Assembly (NCBI RefSeq): GCF_035989305.1
Contig: NZ_CP108514.1
Coordinates: 7,420,501-7,484,500, forward strand
Direction: 5' to 3'
Source of the DNA: Streptomyces sp. NBC_01233
GTDB lineage: Bacteria > Actinomycetota > Actinomycetes > Streptomycetales > Streptomycetaceae
DNA length: 64,000 bases
Made by a program: the position numbers and the translations under genes. Every line of letters starts with the position of its first letter. Position 1 is the first letter of the stretch. The notes beneath the pieces are model-generated. The model was not told the DNA's origin, searched no databases, and saw only the letters and a program-made list of their open reading frames with translations. This document shows, in pieces, positions 10,761 through 21,292 of the stretch.

Positions 10761-13700
10761 ATGGATACGGCGGTCCCGCCGCACCTGCGACATCAGCTGC
10801 TCGAAGACCTCTTCACCGAACAGGTCCGCCGCAGCCCCGACGCCCTCGCCGTGATCGACGGCGAAACCCGGCTGACCTACTCCGAACTGCACGAGCGCGC
10901 CGGGCTGCTGGCGGCCGGACTCGCCGCCCGCGGTGTGGGCCGCGAGACCCTCGTGGCCATGGCCTTCCCGCGGTCGGCGGAAGCGGTGGTGTGCACCCTG
11001 GCCGTCGTCCTCGCCGGCGGCGCCTACCTGCCCGTCAACCCGGGGTTCCCCGGCGAGCGCCTGCGCATGATGCTGGAGGACTGCGGGGCCGACCTGCTGG
11101 TGTGCGCGCCCGGTCTGGAGGACACACTGGGCCCGGCGGTCCCGGAGGGGATGCGGACCGCCACGCCTGACACCCTGGTCGCCGAGGGCCGGCTGGCCGG
11201 CCGTACCGCGCCGGCCGCCGCCGCGCCGCGGCCGCAGGACCGCTCCCCGCTGGCGTACGTGATGTTCACGTCCGGATCCACCGGGCGCCCCAAGGGGGTG
11301 CTGGTGGAACAGTCCGGCATCGTCCGGCTGGTCAGGGACAGCGACTTCTACCGGTTCACGCCGCAGGACCGGCTGCTGCTGACGGGGGCCCTGGAGTTCG
11401 ACGCAGCGACCTTCGAGATCTGGGGCTGCCTCCTCAACGGAGCGACGCTGTGCGTGGCGGACACCGAGACGCTGCTCGTCGCCTCCGCCCTGAAGCAGAC
11501 CCTCCGCGAGCACGCGGTCTCCGTGATGTGGATGACCGCGCCGCTCTTCAACCAGACGGTGGACACCGATCCGGAGGTCTTCGCCGGCCTGGGCGCCGTC
11601 CTGGTCGGCGGCGACGTGCTCTCGGTACGGCACGTCCGGGCCCTGCAGGCCGCGCATCCGGGCCTGCGGATCATCAACGGCTACGGTCCCACCGAGAACA
11701 CCACCTTCACCACCACCCACGAGATCGGGACCGACGAGCCCGGTGCCTTCCCGATCGGCCGTCCCGTCGCGGGCACCACCGTGCTCGTCCTCGACGGGTC
11801 CGGAGCCCCGGTGCCGCAGGGTGCGCAGGGCGAGCTCTACACCGGCGGAGCCGGTCTGGCCCGCGGCTACCTGGGCAGCCCGGAACTCACGGCGCAGCGA
11901 TTCGTCACCATCGGCGGCGAGCGGTACTACCGCACCGGCGACCGCGTCAGCACCGACGCGCAGGGCCTGCTGCACTTCCACGGGCGCGTCGACGACCAGG
12001 TCAAGATCCGGGGCCACCGGGTCGAGGTCAAGGAGGTCGAAGCGGTCCTGCTGGGCTGCCCCGGCGTCCGTGACGCCTGTGTGACCGTCGCCGCCGACGA
12101 GGGCGGGAAGCACCTCGTGGGACACGTCGTCCTCGCGGACGGCGCCACCGCGGCCGGTGTGGGCGAGGAGCTCGCCGCCCGCCTCCCCGAGTACCTGCGG
12201 CCCGACCACCTCGTGGTCATGGACCGGCTGCCGCTCAACGCCAACGGCAAGGTGGACAAGGCCGCGCTCCCGTCGCCCGCCCCGTCCGCCCGCGCCAGCG
12301 CACCCGACGGCACGGCCCTCGCGGGCCTCCCGCCGGGAATGCGCTCCCTCGCCGTGCTGTGGGACACCGTGCTGCGCCTGAACGGACGGGCCCTCACCCC
12401 GCAGGACGACTTCTTCGCCCTCGGCGGCAACTCCCTCTCCGTCGGTGCGCTCGTCGGCCGGCTCGCCGTCCACGACGGCATCCGGCTCCCGTTCCGCGAG
12501 GTGTTCGAACACCGCACGCTCGCGGCGATGGCGGACGCCGTCGGCCGGCACGCCGCCGCACCCGCCGCTGCGCCCGGGCCCAAGTGGCCGCCCGCCCACG
12601 TACCCGAGGGAACGCCCACCGTGCTGCACCCGCAGCAGCACGGCATGCACACCCACGCCCAGGTCGCCCCGGCCTCGGTCGCCTACAACATCCCGTTGCG
12701 GGTGGACCTGCACGGCCGGCTCACCGCTGCGGAGATCCGGTCCGCCCTCACCGAGCTGGTACGCCGGCACGACGCCCTGCGCACCCGGTTCCGTACCACC
12801 CATGAGGGCGTCCGCCAGGAGGTCCGGCCGGCCGAACCGGTCCAGCTCACGGAGTCCGACCTCGCCGCCCATCCGGACGACGCCCGGGTCCTGGCCGACT
12901 TCGTGCAGCCCTTCGACCTCGGCACGGCGCCCCTGCTGCGGGCCCTGCTGGTCCGGCTCGACGACACGCGGCACCGGCTCTACCTCGACGTCCACCACAT
13001 CGTCTTCGACGGGGTCTCCCTGCGCATCCTCGCCGAGGAGCTCACCGAGCTGCTCTCGGGCGGAATCCTGGCCGAGCCCAAGTGGGGCTACGCGGAGGCC
13101 TCCCGGTGGTGCGCAGACCGGCTGGCCGACGGCACGCACGCGGCGGACGAGCACTACTGGCTCGGCGTGCTCGCCGACCCGCCCCGGCTGGAACTGCCCA
13201 CCGACCACCCCCGCCCGCCCGTGCGCGCGGAGGCCGGTGCCGTGGAGCGGCTGCCCTTGACCTCCGAGCGGGCCGGGGCGGTCGCCCGCATCGCGGCCGG
13301 CTCGTCCACCACCCCGTACGCCGTGCTGCTGACCGCCTACACCGCCGCGCTGATGCGGCTGTCCGGCCAGCGCGACGTGGTGTGCGGCAGCCCCATGAGC
13401 GGCCGGGTCCACCCCGAGGTCGAGCCGGTCGTCGGCATGTTCGTCAACACCGCGGCCCTGCGGCTGACCGTGCCCGGGACGGCGACCCTCGCCGACCTGC
13501 TGACCGTCGCGCACGACCGCCACCAGGAGGCCCTGGAGCACCAGGCGTTCCCCTTCGACCAGGTCGTCGCGGGGCTCCGGACGGAGCGGGACACCTCCCG
13601 CCTGCCGCTGGTCGACGCCTTCTTCGCCCTGCAGAACATCGACTTCCACACCGTCTCCCGGGAGGGAGTGCGGGCCGACGTGCACCTGCTGCACACCGGC

Positions 13701-13925
13701 ACCTGCCGGTTCGACCTGAACCTCCAGGCGTTCCAGCGGCCCGAGGGCATCGTGCTCGAACTCGAGTACAGCACCGCCCTGTTCGCCGCGTCATCCGCGC
13801 AGTACCTGCTCCGCAGTGTGGCCGAGCTCATCGACGATCTCGAACGCTCGCCGCACGCCCCGCTGTCCGGCCGGGTGGAACGACCCACCACGGATACGTC
13901 CGCCCACGCCGACTTCACCTTCTAG
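10761..13925 (+). CDS. Non-ribosomal peptide synthetase, A(Val)-T-C
   Basis: 1054 residues. ATG 10761 is chosen because homology starts there (LLEDLFTEQVRRSPDALAV), with GGAAAGG upstream; the frame is open further upstream without similarity. Domains: adenylation 1-510 (FTSGSTGRPKG near 165, NGYGPTE, NANGKVDK), carrier near 550 (FFALGGNSLS, phosphopantetheine serine), condensation 620-1050 (HHIVFDG near 745). My hand-read specificity code is DAFWLGGTFK, a textbook valine code. There is no N-terminal condensation domain, so this is the loading module. It passes a valyl group through its C-terminal C domain to the next protein, whose gene starts 11 bases downstream. No epimerase or MbtH partner is encoded nearby. 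Confidence 0.93.
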   Translation: MDTAVPPHLRHQLLEDLFTEQVRRSPDALAVIDGETRLTYSELHERAGLLAAGLAARGVGRETLVAMAFPRSAEAVVCTLAVVLAGGAYLPVNPGFPGERLRMMLEDCGADLLVCAPGLEDTLGPAVPEGMRTATPDTLVAEGRLAGRTAPAAAAPRPQDRSPLAYVMFTSGSTGRPKGVLVEQSGIVRLVRDSDFYRFTPQDRLLLTGALEFDAATFEIWGCLLNGATLCVADTETLLVASALKQTLREHAVSVMWMTAPLFNQTVDTDPEVFAGLGAVLVGGDVLSVRHVRALQAAHPGLRIINGYGPTENTTFTTTHEIGTDEPGAFPIGRPVAGTTVLVLDGSGAPVPQGAQGELYTGGAGLARGYLGSPELTAQRFVTIGGERYYRTGDRVSTDAQGLLHFHGRVDDQVKIRGHRVEVKEVEAVLLGCPGVRDACVTVAADEGGKHLVGHVVLADGATAAGVGEELAARLPEYLRPDHLVVMDRLPLNANGKVDKAALPSPAPSARASAPDGTALAGLPPGMRSLAVLWDTVLRLNGRALTPQDDFFALGGNSLSVGALVGRLAVHDGIRLPFREVFEHRTLAAMADAVGRHAAAPAAAPGPKWPPAHVPEGTPTVLHPQQHGMHTHAQVAPASVAYNIPLRVDLHGRLTAAEIRSALTELVRRHDALRTRFRTTHEGVRQEVRPAEPVQLTESDLAAHPDDARVLADFVQPFDLGTAPLLRALLVRLDDTRHRLYLDVHHIVFDGVSLRILAEELTELLSGGILAEPKWGYAEASRWCADRLADGTHAADEHYWLGVLADPPRLELPTDHPRPPVRAEAGAVERLPLTSERAGAVARIAAGSSTTPYAVLLTAYTAALMRLSGQRDVVCGSPMSGRVHPEVEPVVGMFVNTAALRLTVPGTATLADLLTVAHDRHQEALEHQAFPFDQVVAGLRTERDTSRLPLVDAFFALQNIDFHTVSREGVRADVHLLHTGTCRFDLNLQAFQRPEGIVLELEYSTALFAASSAQYLLRSVAELIDDLERSPHAPLSGRVERPTTDTSAHADFTF

Positions 13926-13936
13926 AAGGACCCCGA

Positions 13937-16900
13937 ATGACCAGCGCACTTCAGGCCCAGCAAGCACTCCTCGCCCACCCCGCGCAGCAGGAGTACTGGG
14001 AGACCCGCAGACAGAACTGGACGGAGCCGGTCCAGGTCATCCGTGACCACCTGCGTCCCGGAGCGGGCGAGCCCCGGACGACCGCCGTCACCCTCGAGGC
14101 CGACACCGTCACCGCCCTGGACCGCATCACCTCCGGCGACGCCGTCCTCCTGCGCACCGTCGCCGCCACGGCCCTGTCCCTCCTGGCGGCCCGTACCACC
14201 GACCGGGACGACGTGGTCGTCTTCGTGCCCGCGCCGTCCGCCCCGGCCGCGGCCCCGGGCGCCGTGGCCAACCGCGCCCTTCCGCTCGACGTCCGGCTGC
14301 CGGCCGGTGCCGAGGCCAAGGACGTGCTCCGTGCCGTCCGCGCGGCCTACCTGGAGGCCGCCGGGAACCTCGACGTACCCGTCGCGCACATCCTGGAGCG
14401 GAGCGACAGCCGCCCCACCGACTTCATGGCCGACGTGGACGGGGACCTCGGCCCCGAGGACGCCGAACGTGCCGGCACCCCGCTGCTGTTCACCCTCACC
14501 ACCGGCACGGACGGAGCCCGCGTCGGCCTGCGCTACGACCCCACCCTCTTCACCGAGGAGACCGCCGGCCGGCTGCTGGAGACCTACCGCACCCTGCTGC
14601 ACACCCTCACCACGGCCCCCGCGACGACGACCGACGAGCTGCGCGCGCCCTCCGCCGCCGACCTCGCCCTCATCGCCGGGTTCAACGACACCGACGCGCC
14701 CTTCCCCGAGGACCGGCTGCTGCACTCCTTCCTGGAGCAGGGCGCCCGCGAGAACGGCGAGCGCATCGCCGTCGCCGACAGCTCGGGCACCACGTACGCC
14801 CGGCTCAACGCCGACGCCAACCGGCTGGCCCGGACGCTGCGCGGGCGCGGTGTCGGCGCCGGCAGCATCGTCGGGGTCTGCGTACCCCGCTCCGCGGCCA
14901 TGCTCACCGCCATCTACGCCGTGCTCAAGGCGGGCGGCGCCTACCTGCCGATCGACCCCACCCTGCCGGACAACCGCATCCAGTACCTCCTGGACCACAG
15001 CGGCACCGGCCTGGTGCTGGCCACCGCCGAGACCGCGGCCGTCCTCGGCGACCGGCCCGTCCTCGACGTCGCGGACCCGGCCAACCTGGCCACCGACGAC
15101 AGCGACCTCGACCCCGTCACCGGCCCCGGCGACGCCTGCTACGTGATCTACACGTCGGGTTCGACCGGCAAGCCCAAGGGCGTCGTCGTCGAACACCGCG
15201 CCATCGTCAACCGGCTGTGGTGGATGCAGCGCGGCTACCCCCTCGGGTCGGACGACATCATCCTGCACAAGACGCCGTTCACCTTCGACGTGTCGGTGTG
15301 GGAGATCTTCTGGTGGTCCCTGGCGGGCGCGGCCGTCGCCACCCTGCCCAACGGTGCGGAGCGGGACCCGGCGCGCATCGCGGACCGGATCGCCGAGAGC
15401 CGGGCCACCACCATGCACTTCGTCCCCAGCATGCTGCACGCCTTCCTGACGTACACCCAGGCGTCGGGGACCTCCGGCAGCCTCGGCACCCTGCGCCGGG
15501 TGTTCGCCAGCGGTGAGGCGCTCGCCGCCGCCCACGTGGAGCTGTTCCACACCGCTCTCCCGCAGACCCTGCTGGCCAACCTCTACGGGCCCACCGAGGC
15601 AGCCGTCGACGTCAGCTGGTTCAACTGCGACAGCCTCGACGCCACCCGGTCGGTGCCGATCGGCCGCCCCATCGACAACATCCGCCTGATCGTCCGCACC
15701 CGGGACGGGCGCCTCGCGCCGCTGGGCGTCCCCGGCGAACTGTGCATCTCCGGCGTCGGCCTGGCCCGCGGCTACCTGCACGCTCCCGAACTGACGGCCG
15801 ACCGGTTCGTAGCCGGCCCCGACGGCTACGGCCGCATCTACCGGACGGGCGACCTGGCGCGCTGGCTGCCCGGTGGCACCCTGGAGTACCTCGGCCGGCT
15901 CGACACCCAGGTGAAGATCCGCGGCTACCGGATCGAACTCGGCGAGATCGAACACCTGGCCGGTGGCGCGCCCGGCGTCACCGAGTGCGCCGTGACGGCG
16001 GTCGCGGGGGACCGTGGCGAGAAGGCCCTGTGTGCCTACGTGATCGCGGGCCCGGACTTCGACGAAGCCGGTCTGAGGGCGGCGCTGGCCGCCGAACTGC
16101 CCTCGTACATGGTGCCGCAGTTCGTCGTCACCGTCCCCGCCATCCCCACCAACCACAACGGCAAGCGCGACGTCTCCGCGCTGCCCGCGCCCCGGCAGCA
16201 GAACGACCCCGAACGGGAGTTCACCGAGCCGGCCACGGCGGTGGAACGGCTGCTCGCCGCGACCTGGAGCGACGCCCTCGGAGTGAGCCGGGTCGGCGCC
16301 CGGGACAGCTTCTTCGCCCTGGGCGGTGACTCCATCCTCGCCATCCGGGTGGTGGCCGCGCTGCGGCAGGCCGGGTACGAGGTGTCGGTCGGCGAGGTCT
16401 TCGCCCACCAGGTGCTGTCCGACCTGGCCGCCGTGGTCCGCCGGGCCGAGCCCGTCGCCGTGGACGCAGCCGCCGTGCCCGCCGATGCCGAACCGGCCCG
16501 CGCGTGGCCGGCCTCCGCCCTCCAGCAGGGCATGATCTACCACAGCAGCGTCGAACCGGACGTCCCCGTCTACCACGACATCTTCCGCTACCACGTGGAC
16601 GTGCCCCGTATCGGTGAGGCCGAACTCCTCTCCGCATGGGGTGACTTGACGCAACGTCACGCCGTTCTCCGGGCCCGTTTCGACCTGGAGTCCTTCGACC
16701 GGCCGCACATGGTGGTCGAGGACACCCCGAATCCGCCCGCCGAGGTCGTGGACCTGCGCACCGAGGCCGATCCGCTCGCCGCCGTCGCCGCCTGGGCCGA
16801 GGCCGAGAAGGGCCGCCCCGTCGACCCGGCCGGCCCGGGACCCGCGTACCGCGCACGGTTCTTCCTGACCGGTCCCGGCCGCGTCGTCCTCGGGCTGAGC

Positions 16901-19900
16901 TTCCACCACGCCATCCTCGACGGCTGGAGCGTCGCCTCCCTGGTGGAGGAGTGGGTGCGCGGCTACGGCGACCGGCTGGCCGGCCGCACCACCGCCGCCG
17001 CCGCCGTACCCGCGCTGCAGAGCCGCTACGCCGAGTTGGAGGACGCGGCCGAAAGCGATCCGGCGCAGCGCGCGTTCTGGACCACGGAACTGGCCGGCAG
17101 CCAGCTCACGGAGGTCCCGAGGCTGGGGGAGGGCGCCCGGGGACAGCAGACGGCCGCCGAAGTCGTCGTCAGCGCCCGCCCGCTCGACGACGGCCTGCTC
17201 ACCGCGCTGCGCGAGCGCGCCACGCAGTGGTCGGTGCCGCTCAAGAGCGTGTTCCTCGCCGCGCACCTGCGCGTGCAGTCCCTGATCGCCAACCAGTACG
17301 ACGTCACCACCGGCCTCGTGGCGAACGGCCGCCCCGAAGTGGAGGATGCCGAACACGCCCTGGGCATGTTCCTCAACACCCTGCCCTTCCGGCTGCGGCT
17401 GGACCCCGAGCAGAGCTGGCGGTGGCTGGCCGAGCGCTGCTTCGAGCTGGAACAGCGCGTCCAGCCGCACCGCTGGTACCCGCTGCCCGCCATCCAGAAG
17501 CTGCACGGCGGCCCGGCCTTCGACGTGCTCTTCAACTTCACCAACTTCCACGTGCACCAGCGGGACGCCGCGGACGCGCCGGACCGCGAGCCGGCCGTCG
17601 TCTCGGTGGACTACTTCGAGCAGACCAACGCCCCGCTCGTGGTGTACGTCGGAGCCAACGCCTACGAAGGCGGCTGGGAGTACCGCATCGGTTACGACCC
17701 CGGCCAGTTCTCCGCCGAGCAGGTCGACCGCTACCTCGGCTACTACCTGGGCTGCTTCCAGGCCCTCGCAGCCGGCGGCGACACCGCCTGGTCGGACACC
17801 GTTCCGCTGTCCGAGGCGGAGCGGGCCGAGCTGCTGCCGGCGCCCGCCCGCCCCGCGGCGCCCGAACTCGAAGGCCACCGCACCCTGGTGGACCGGTTCG
17901 AGGCGATGGCGGGCAAGCACCCCGACGCCACCGCCGTCTCCTGCGCCGGCCGCACCCTGACGTACCGGGAACTGGACCGCCGCGCCAACGCCCTGGCCCA
18001 CCGCTTCGCCGAGCGCGGCGTCCGCCCCGGTGACCTCGTGGCCCTCGCCCTGGACCGCGACCTGGAAATGGTCCTCGCGATCCTGGCCACCCTCAAGGCC
18101 GGCGCCGTGTACGTGCCCATCGACCCCGGCTACCCCGAGGACCGCATCCGTACGACGGTCGAGGACGCGGACGTCCGGCTGGTCGTCGCCACCCCCGAGG
18201 TGTGCGGCCTCTTCCCCGACCGCGCCACGGTGTCCGGCACCGCCGAGGCCCTGGCGGAACTCGTCGGCGACGGCACCGACCGGGCCCCCGGACACACGCT
18301 GACCGCCGAGTCCCCGGCCTACGTCATCTACACCTCCGGATCCACCGGGCGCCCCAAGGGCGTACTGGTCACCCACGGCAACGTGCTGCGCCTGTTCGGC
18401 GCGACCGAGCACTGGTACGGGTTCAGCGAGGAGGACACCTGGTCGCTGTTCCACTCCTTCGCCTTCGACTTCTCGGTGTGGGAGCTGTGGGGCGCGCTGC
18501 TGTACGGCGGCCGCCTCGTCGTGGTCCCGTACTGGGTGAGCCGTTCGGTGGAGGACTTCGCCGACCTGCTGGTCACCGAGGGCGTGACCGTGCTCAACCA
18601 GACGCCGTCGGCGTTCGCCCAGGTCAAGCACGCGATCATGGCTCGGGCCGGGCGTGAAGACGTCCGCCTGCGCCACGTCGTCTTCGGCGGCGAGGCCCTG
18701 GACTTCGCCTCGCTCACCGACTGGTTCGCCCATTTCGGCGACTCCCGGCCGCAGCTGGTCAACATGTACGGCATCACCGAGACCACCGTGCACGTCACCT
18801 ACCGTCCGGTGACCGCGGCCGACACCACCGCCCCGGGCAGCATGATCGGCGAGCCCATTCCGGACCTCGGCATGTACCTGCTGGACCGGGCCGGCCGGCC
18901 GGTCCCCGTGGGCACCGTCGGCGAACTCGTCGTGACCGGCGCGGGCGTGGCCTGCGGCTACCTCGGCCGGCCCGAGGAGAACGCCAAGCGGTTCGTCGAA
19001 CTGGACCTCGGCCACGGACCCGTCCGGGCGTACCGCTCCGGCGACCTGGCCCGGCGGATGCCCGGCGGCGAGGTCGAGTACCTGGGCCGCGGCGACGCGC
19101 AGGTCAAGATCCAGGGCTACCGCATCGAGACGGGCGACATCGAGGCCGCGCTGACCTCCCACCCCGGGGTCGACTCCTCCCTGGTGCTGGCCTTCACCCG
19201 GCGCACCGGGGGCAAGGCCCTGGCCGGGTACTACGTGCCCGCGTCCGGTGAACCGGTCGACGCCGCAGAGCTGCGCGCCCACCTCGCCGACAGACTGCCC
19301 GGGTATATGGTGCCCAGCTTCCTGATCGAGGTGGAGCAGTGGCCCCTGACCATCAACGGCAAGACCGACCGGCGGGCCCTGCCCGACCCGGAGGAGCACC
19401 TGGCCGCTGCCGCCCATGCGTACGCCGCACCGCGTGACCACGTGGAGTCCCGGCTGGCCGCCGTCTGGCAGGACGTCCTGGGCGTGCCCAGGGTCGGCGT
19501 CGACGACACCTACCACGGGCTCGGCGGTGACTCCCTGCAGGGCATCCGGCTGGTCGGGGCCCTGCGCAGGGCCGGCTTCGAGGTGGCGCTGAACGACCTG
19601 TTCCGCGTCCAGACCATCCGTGCGCTCACCGACCAGGGCCTCATCGCCGCGGCCGCCCACAGCGCCGACGAGGCCCCGAGCCGGCCCTTCGACCTGCTTC
19701 CGGAGAAGGACCGGGACGCGGTCCCGGCCGGGGTGGAGGACGCCTACCCGGCCACCCGGCTCCAGCTGGGCATGATCTTCCACACGGAGACCGACCCCGC
19801 CCAGGCCGTCTTCCACGACCTGATCCGCTACCGCATCGACCTCCCCTTCGACCAGGAGGTGCTCCAGGACCTGCTGACGGCCGTGGTCGACGAGCACGAG

Positions 19901-21292
19901 ATCCTCAAGACCTCCTTCGCACTCACCGGGTACAGCGTGCCCCTGCAGCTCGTGCACGAGAAGGGACAGGTCAACCTCACCGTCCACGACCTCTCGCACC
20001 TGGGCGAGGCCGCCCGCGACGCCGCCGTCGACGCGTGGTTCGAAGCGGAGAAGAGCACCGGCTTCCTGTGGAGCGCGCCCACCCAGATGCGCTTCTTCGT
20101 GCACCGGGCCTCCGCCGGCTCCTTCCACCTGTCGGTCAGCTTCCACCACGCCGTCATCGACGGCTGGAGCTTCTCCGGTCTGATGGCCCGCCTGCTGGAG
20201 GACTACCGCAGGGTGCTCGCCGGACAGCCGCGCACCGCGCCGGCGCCCGCACCGCTCGCCTACCGCGACTACGTACGCCTGGAGCTGGCCGCCCAGCACG
20301 ACAGTGCCGCCCGCGCGTACTGGACCGGCCTGCTGGACGGAGCCGGCTACACCAAGCTGCCGCGCCTGCCCGAACCCGGCGCCCGCTGGGCGGAGGCCGA
20401 GCTGCTGCTCGACGAGTCGCGCTACGACCAGCTGGCCGAGCTCGCCGCCCGCCACCAGGTGTCCGTGAAGGACGTCTGCCTGGCCGCCCACTTCCGGGCC
20501 CTGTCGCTGATCACCGGCACCGAGGACGTGACCACCGGCGTCTTCGGCCACGGCCGGCCCGAACACGTGGACGCCGAGCGCATGGTGGGGCTGTTCCTCA
20601 ACATCGTGCCGCTGCGCGCCCGGACCGGCGGCTCCTGGCCGGAGCTCCTCGCGGACGTCAACCGCATCGGTCACGAGCACCTGCCGCACCGGCGCTACGC
20701 GTACGCCTCCATCCAGCAGGCCATGGGCGGCCGGCGCCTGGTGGAGACGGCGTTCAACTTCGTCAACTTCAGCGCCTACGCCGACCGGCTCGGCGCGGAC
20801 GGCGGACAGGTGATCGGCGACCTGAAGTGGTTCGAGCACTCGGACTTCGCGCTGCTGGTGACCTTCAACGCCGACCTGTTCACGCGCCGGATGCGGGTCA
20901 ACTTCAACGCGGCGGCCTCCGTTCTCGGCCGGGCAGCGGTACGGGACGTCGCCGAGGTCTACGAGGCGGTCCTGGCAGAACTGCTCGGCGACGAGGCGGC
21001 GGGGAACCGCACCGCCGGGCCGCTCGCGCGGCTGCCCCGGCCCGCGCACGCGGCCCCCGACGGCTACGACCGCGGCAACGCGGCGCTGCCGGCCCGGGTC
21101 GAGGGCGCGGAACGCATCGACCCCGCGGCGCTGGACGCGCTCGTCAGCAGGATCTGCGGGGATCCGGACGCCGTCGGCACGCTGGACTCGCTGACCGCGC
21201 TGCGGCTGGCCACGGCCGTACGCGACACCTTCGGCGTCAGCGTGCCGCTGCGCCTGCTGCTCGACGGCGGCGTCGCCGTCCTGGGCCGGTGA
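13937..21292 (+). CDS. Non-ribosomal peptide synthetase, (C-lobe)-A(Ser)-T-C-A(Thr)-T-C-T
   Basis: 2451 residues, ATG 13937. It begins with ~235 residues resembling only the C-terminal lobe of a condensation domain, without HHxxxDG. Then A (YTSGSTGKPKG near 404; code DVWHFSLVDK, serine), T (FFALGGDSIL near 790), C (HHAILDG near 989), A (near 1463; code DFWNVGMVHK, threonine), T (GLGGDSLQ near 1857), C (HHAVIDG near 2070), and a terminal carrier-like segment with LDSLTALRLA near 2416. The last carrier lacks the usual GG before DSL. There is no thioesterase or reductase, so release or transfer from the last C-T unit is unexplained. With the upstream protein the predicted backbone is Val-Ser-Thr plus whatever the last C-T handles. 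Its stop overlaps the GTG of the transporter gene. Confidence 0.93.
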   Translation: MTSALQAQQALLAHPAQQEYWETRRQNWTEPVQVIRDHLRPGAGEPRTTAVTLEADTVTALDRITSGDAVLLRTVAATALSLLAARTTDRDDVVVFVPAPSAPAAAPGAVANRALPLDVRLPAGAEAKDVLRAVRAAYLEAAGNLDVPVAHILERSDSRPTDFMADVDGDLGPEDAERAGTPLLFTLTTGTDGARVGLRYDPTLFTEETAGRLLETYRTLLHTLTTAPATTTDELRAPSAADLALIAGFNDTDAPFPEDRLLHSFLEQGARENGERIAVADSSGTTYARLNADANRLARTLRGRGVGAGSIVGVCVPRSAAMLTAIYAVLKAGGAYLPIDPTLPDNRIQYLLDHSGTGLVLATAETAAVLGDRPVLDVADPANLATDDSDLDPVTGPGDACYVIYTSGSTGKPKGVVVEHRAIVNRLWWMQRGYPLGSDDIILHKTPFTFDVSVWEIFWWSLAGAAVATLPNGAERDPARIADRIAESRATTMHFVPSMLHAFLTYTQASGTSGSLGTLRRVFASGEALAAAHVELFHTALPQTLLANLYGPTEAAVDVSWFNCDSLDATRSVPIGRPIDNIRLIVRTRDGRLAPLGVPGELCISGVGLARGYLHAPELTADRFVAGPDGYGRIYRTGDLARWLPGGTLEYLGRLDTQVKIRGYRIELGEIEHLAGGAPGVTECAVTAVAGDRGEKALCAYVIAGPDFDEAGLRAALAAELPSYMVPQFVVTVPAIPTNHNGKRDVSALPAPRQQNDPEREFTEPATAVERLLAATWSDALGVSRVGARDSFFALGGDSILAIRVVAALRQAGYEVSVGEVFAHQVLSDLAAVVRRAEPVAVDAAAVPADAEPARAWPASALQQGMIYHSSVEPDVPVYHDIFRYHVDVPRIGEAELLSAWGDLTQRHAVLRARFDLESFDRPHMVVEDTPNPPAEVVDLRTEADPLAAVAAWAEAEKGRPVDPAGPGPAYRARFFLTGPGRVVLGLSFHHAILDGWSVASLVEEWVRGYGDRLAGRTTAAAAVPALQSRYAELEDAAESDPAQRAFWTTELAGSQLTEVPRLGEGARGQQTAAEVVVSARPLDDGLLTALRERATQWSVPLKSVFLAAHLRVQSLIANQYDVTTGLVANGRPEVEDAEHALGMFLNTLPFRLRLDPEQSWRWLAERCFELEQRVQPHRWYPLPAIQKLHGGPAFDVLFNFTNFHVHQRDAADAPDREPAVVSVDYFEQTNAPLVVYVGANAYEGGWEYRIGYDPGQFSAEQVDRYLGYYLGCFQALAAGGDTAWSDTVPLSEAERAELLPAPARPAAPELEGHRTLVDRFEAMAGKHPDATAVSCAGRTLTYRELDRRANALAHRFAERGVRPGDLVALALDRDLEMVLAILATLKAGAVYVPIDPGYPEDRIRTTVEDADVRLVVATPEVCGLFPDRATVSGTAEALAELVGDGTDRAPGHTLTAESPAYVIYTSGSTGRPKGVLVTHGNVLRLFGATEHWYGFSEEDTWSLFHSFAFDFSVWELWGALLYGGRLVVVPYWVSRSVEDFADLLVTEGVTVLNQTPSAFAQVKHAIMARAGREDVRLRHVVFGGEALDFASLTDWFAHFGDSRPQLVNMYGITETTVHVTYRPVTAADTTAPGSMIGEPIPDLGMYLLDRAGRPVPVGTVGELVVTGAGVACGYLGRPEENAKRFVELDLGHGPVRAYRSGDLARRMPGGEVEYLGRGDAQVKIQGYRIETGDIEAALTSHPGVDSSLVLAFTRRTGGKALAGYYVPASGEPVDAAELRAHLADRLPGYMVPSFLIEVEQWPLTINGKTDRRALPDPEEHLAAAAHAYAAPRDHVESRLAAVWQDVLGVPRVGVDDTYHGLGGDSLQGIRLVGALRRAGFEVALNDLFRVQTIRALTDQGLIAAAAHSADEAPSRPFDLLPEKDRDAVPAGVEDAYPATRLQLGMIFHTETDPAQAVFHDLIRYRIDLPFDQEVLQDLLTAVVDEHEILKTSFALTGYSVPLQLVHEKGQVNLTVHDLSHLGEAARDAAVDAWFEAEKSTGFLWSAPTQMRFFVHRASAGSFHLSVSFHHAVIDGWSFSGLMARLLEDYRRVLAGQPRTAPAPAPLAYRDYVRLELAAQHDSAARAYWTGLLDGAGYTKLPRLPEPGARWAEAELLLDESRYDQLAELAARHQVSVKDVCLAAHFRALSLITGTEDVTTGVFGHGRPEHVDAERMVGLFLNIVPLRARTGGSWPELLADVNRIGHEHLPHRRYAYASIQQAMGGRRLVETAFNFVNFSAYADRLGADGGQVIGDLKWFEHSDFALLVTFNADLFTRRMRVNFNAAASVLGRAAVRDVAEVYEAVLAELLGDEAAGNRTAGPLARLPRPAHAAPDGYDRGNAALPARVEGAERIDPAALDALVSRICGDPDAVGTLDSLTALRLATAVRDTFGVSVPLRLLLDGGVAVLGR

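Noticed and set aside
13922..21049. A 2375-codon open frame on the minus strand across the second NRPS gene
   Set aside because: It is the antisense shadow common in very GC-rich genes; the translation is Gly/Arg/Val/Asp-rich without domains, while the plus strand has clear NRPS motifs.
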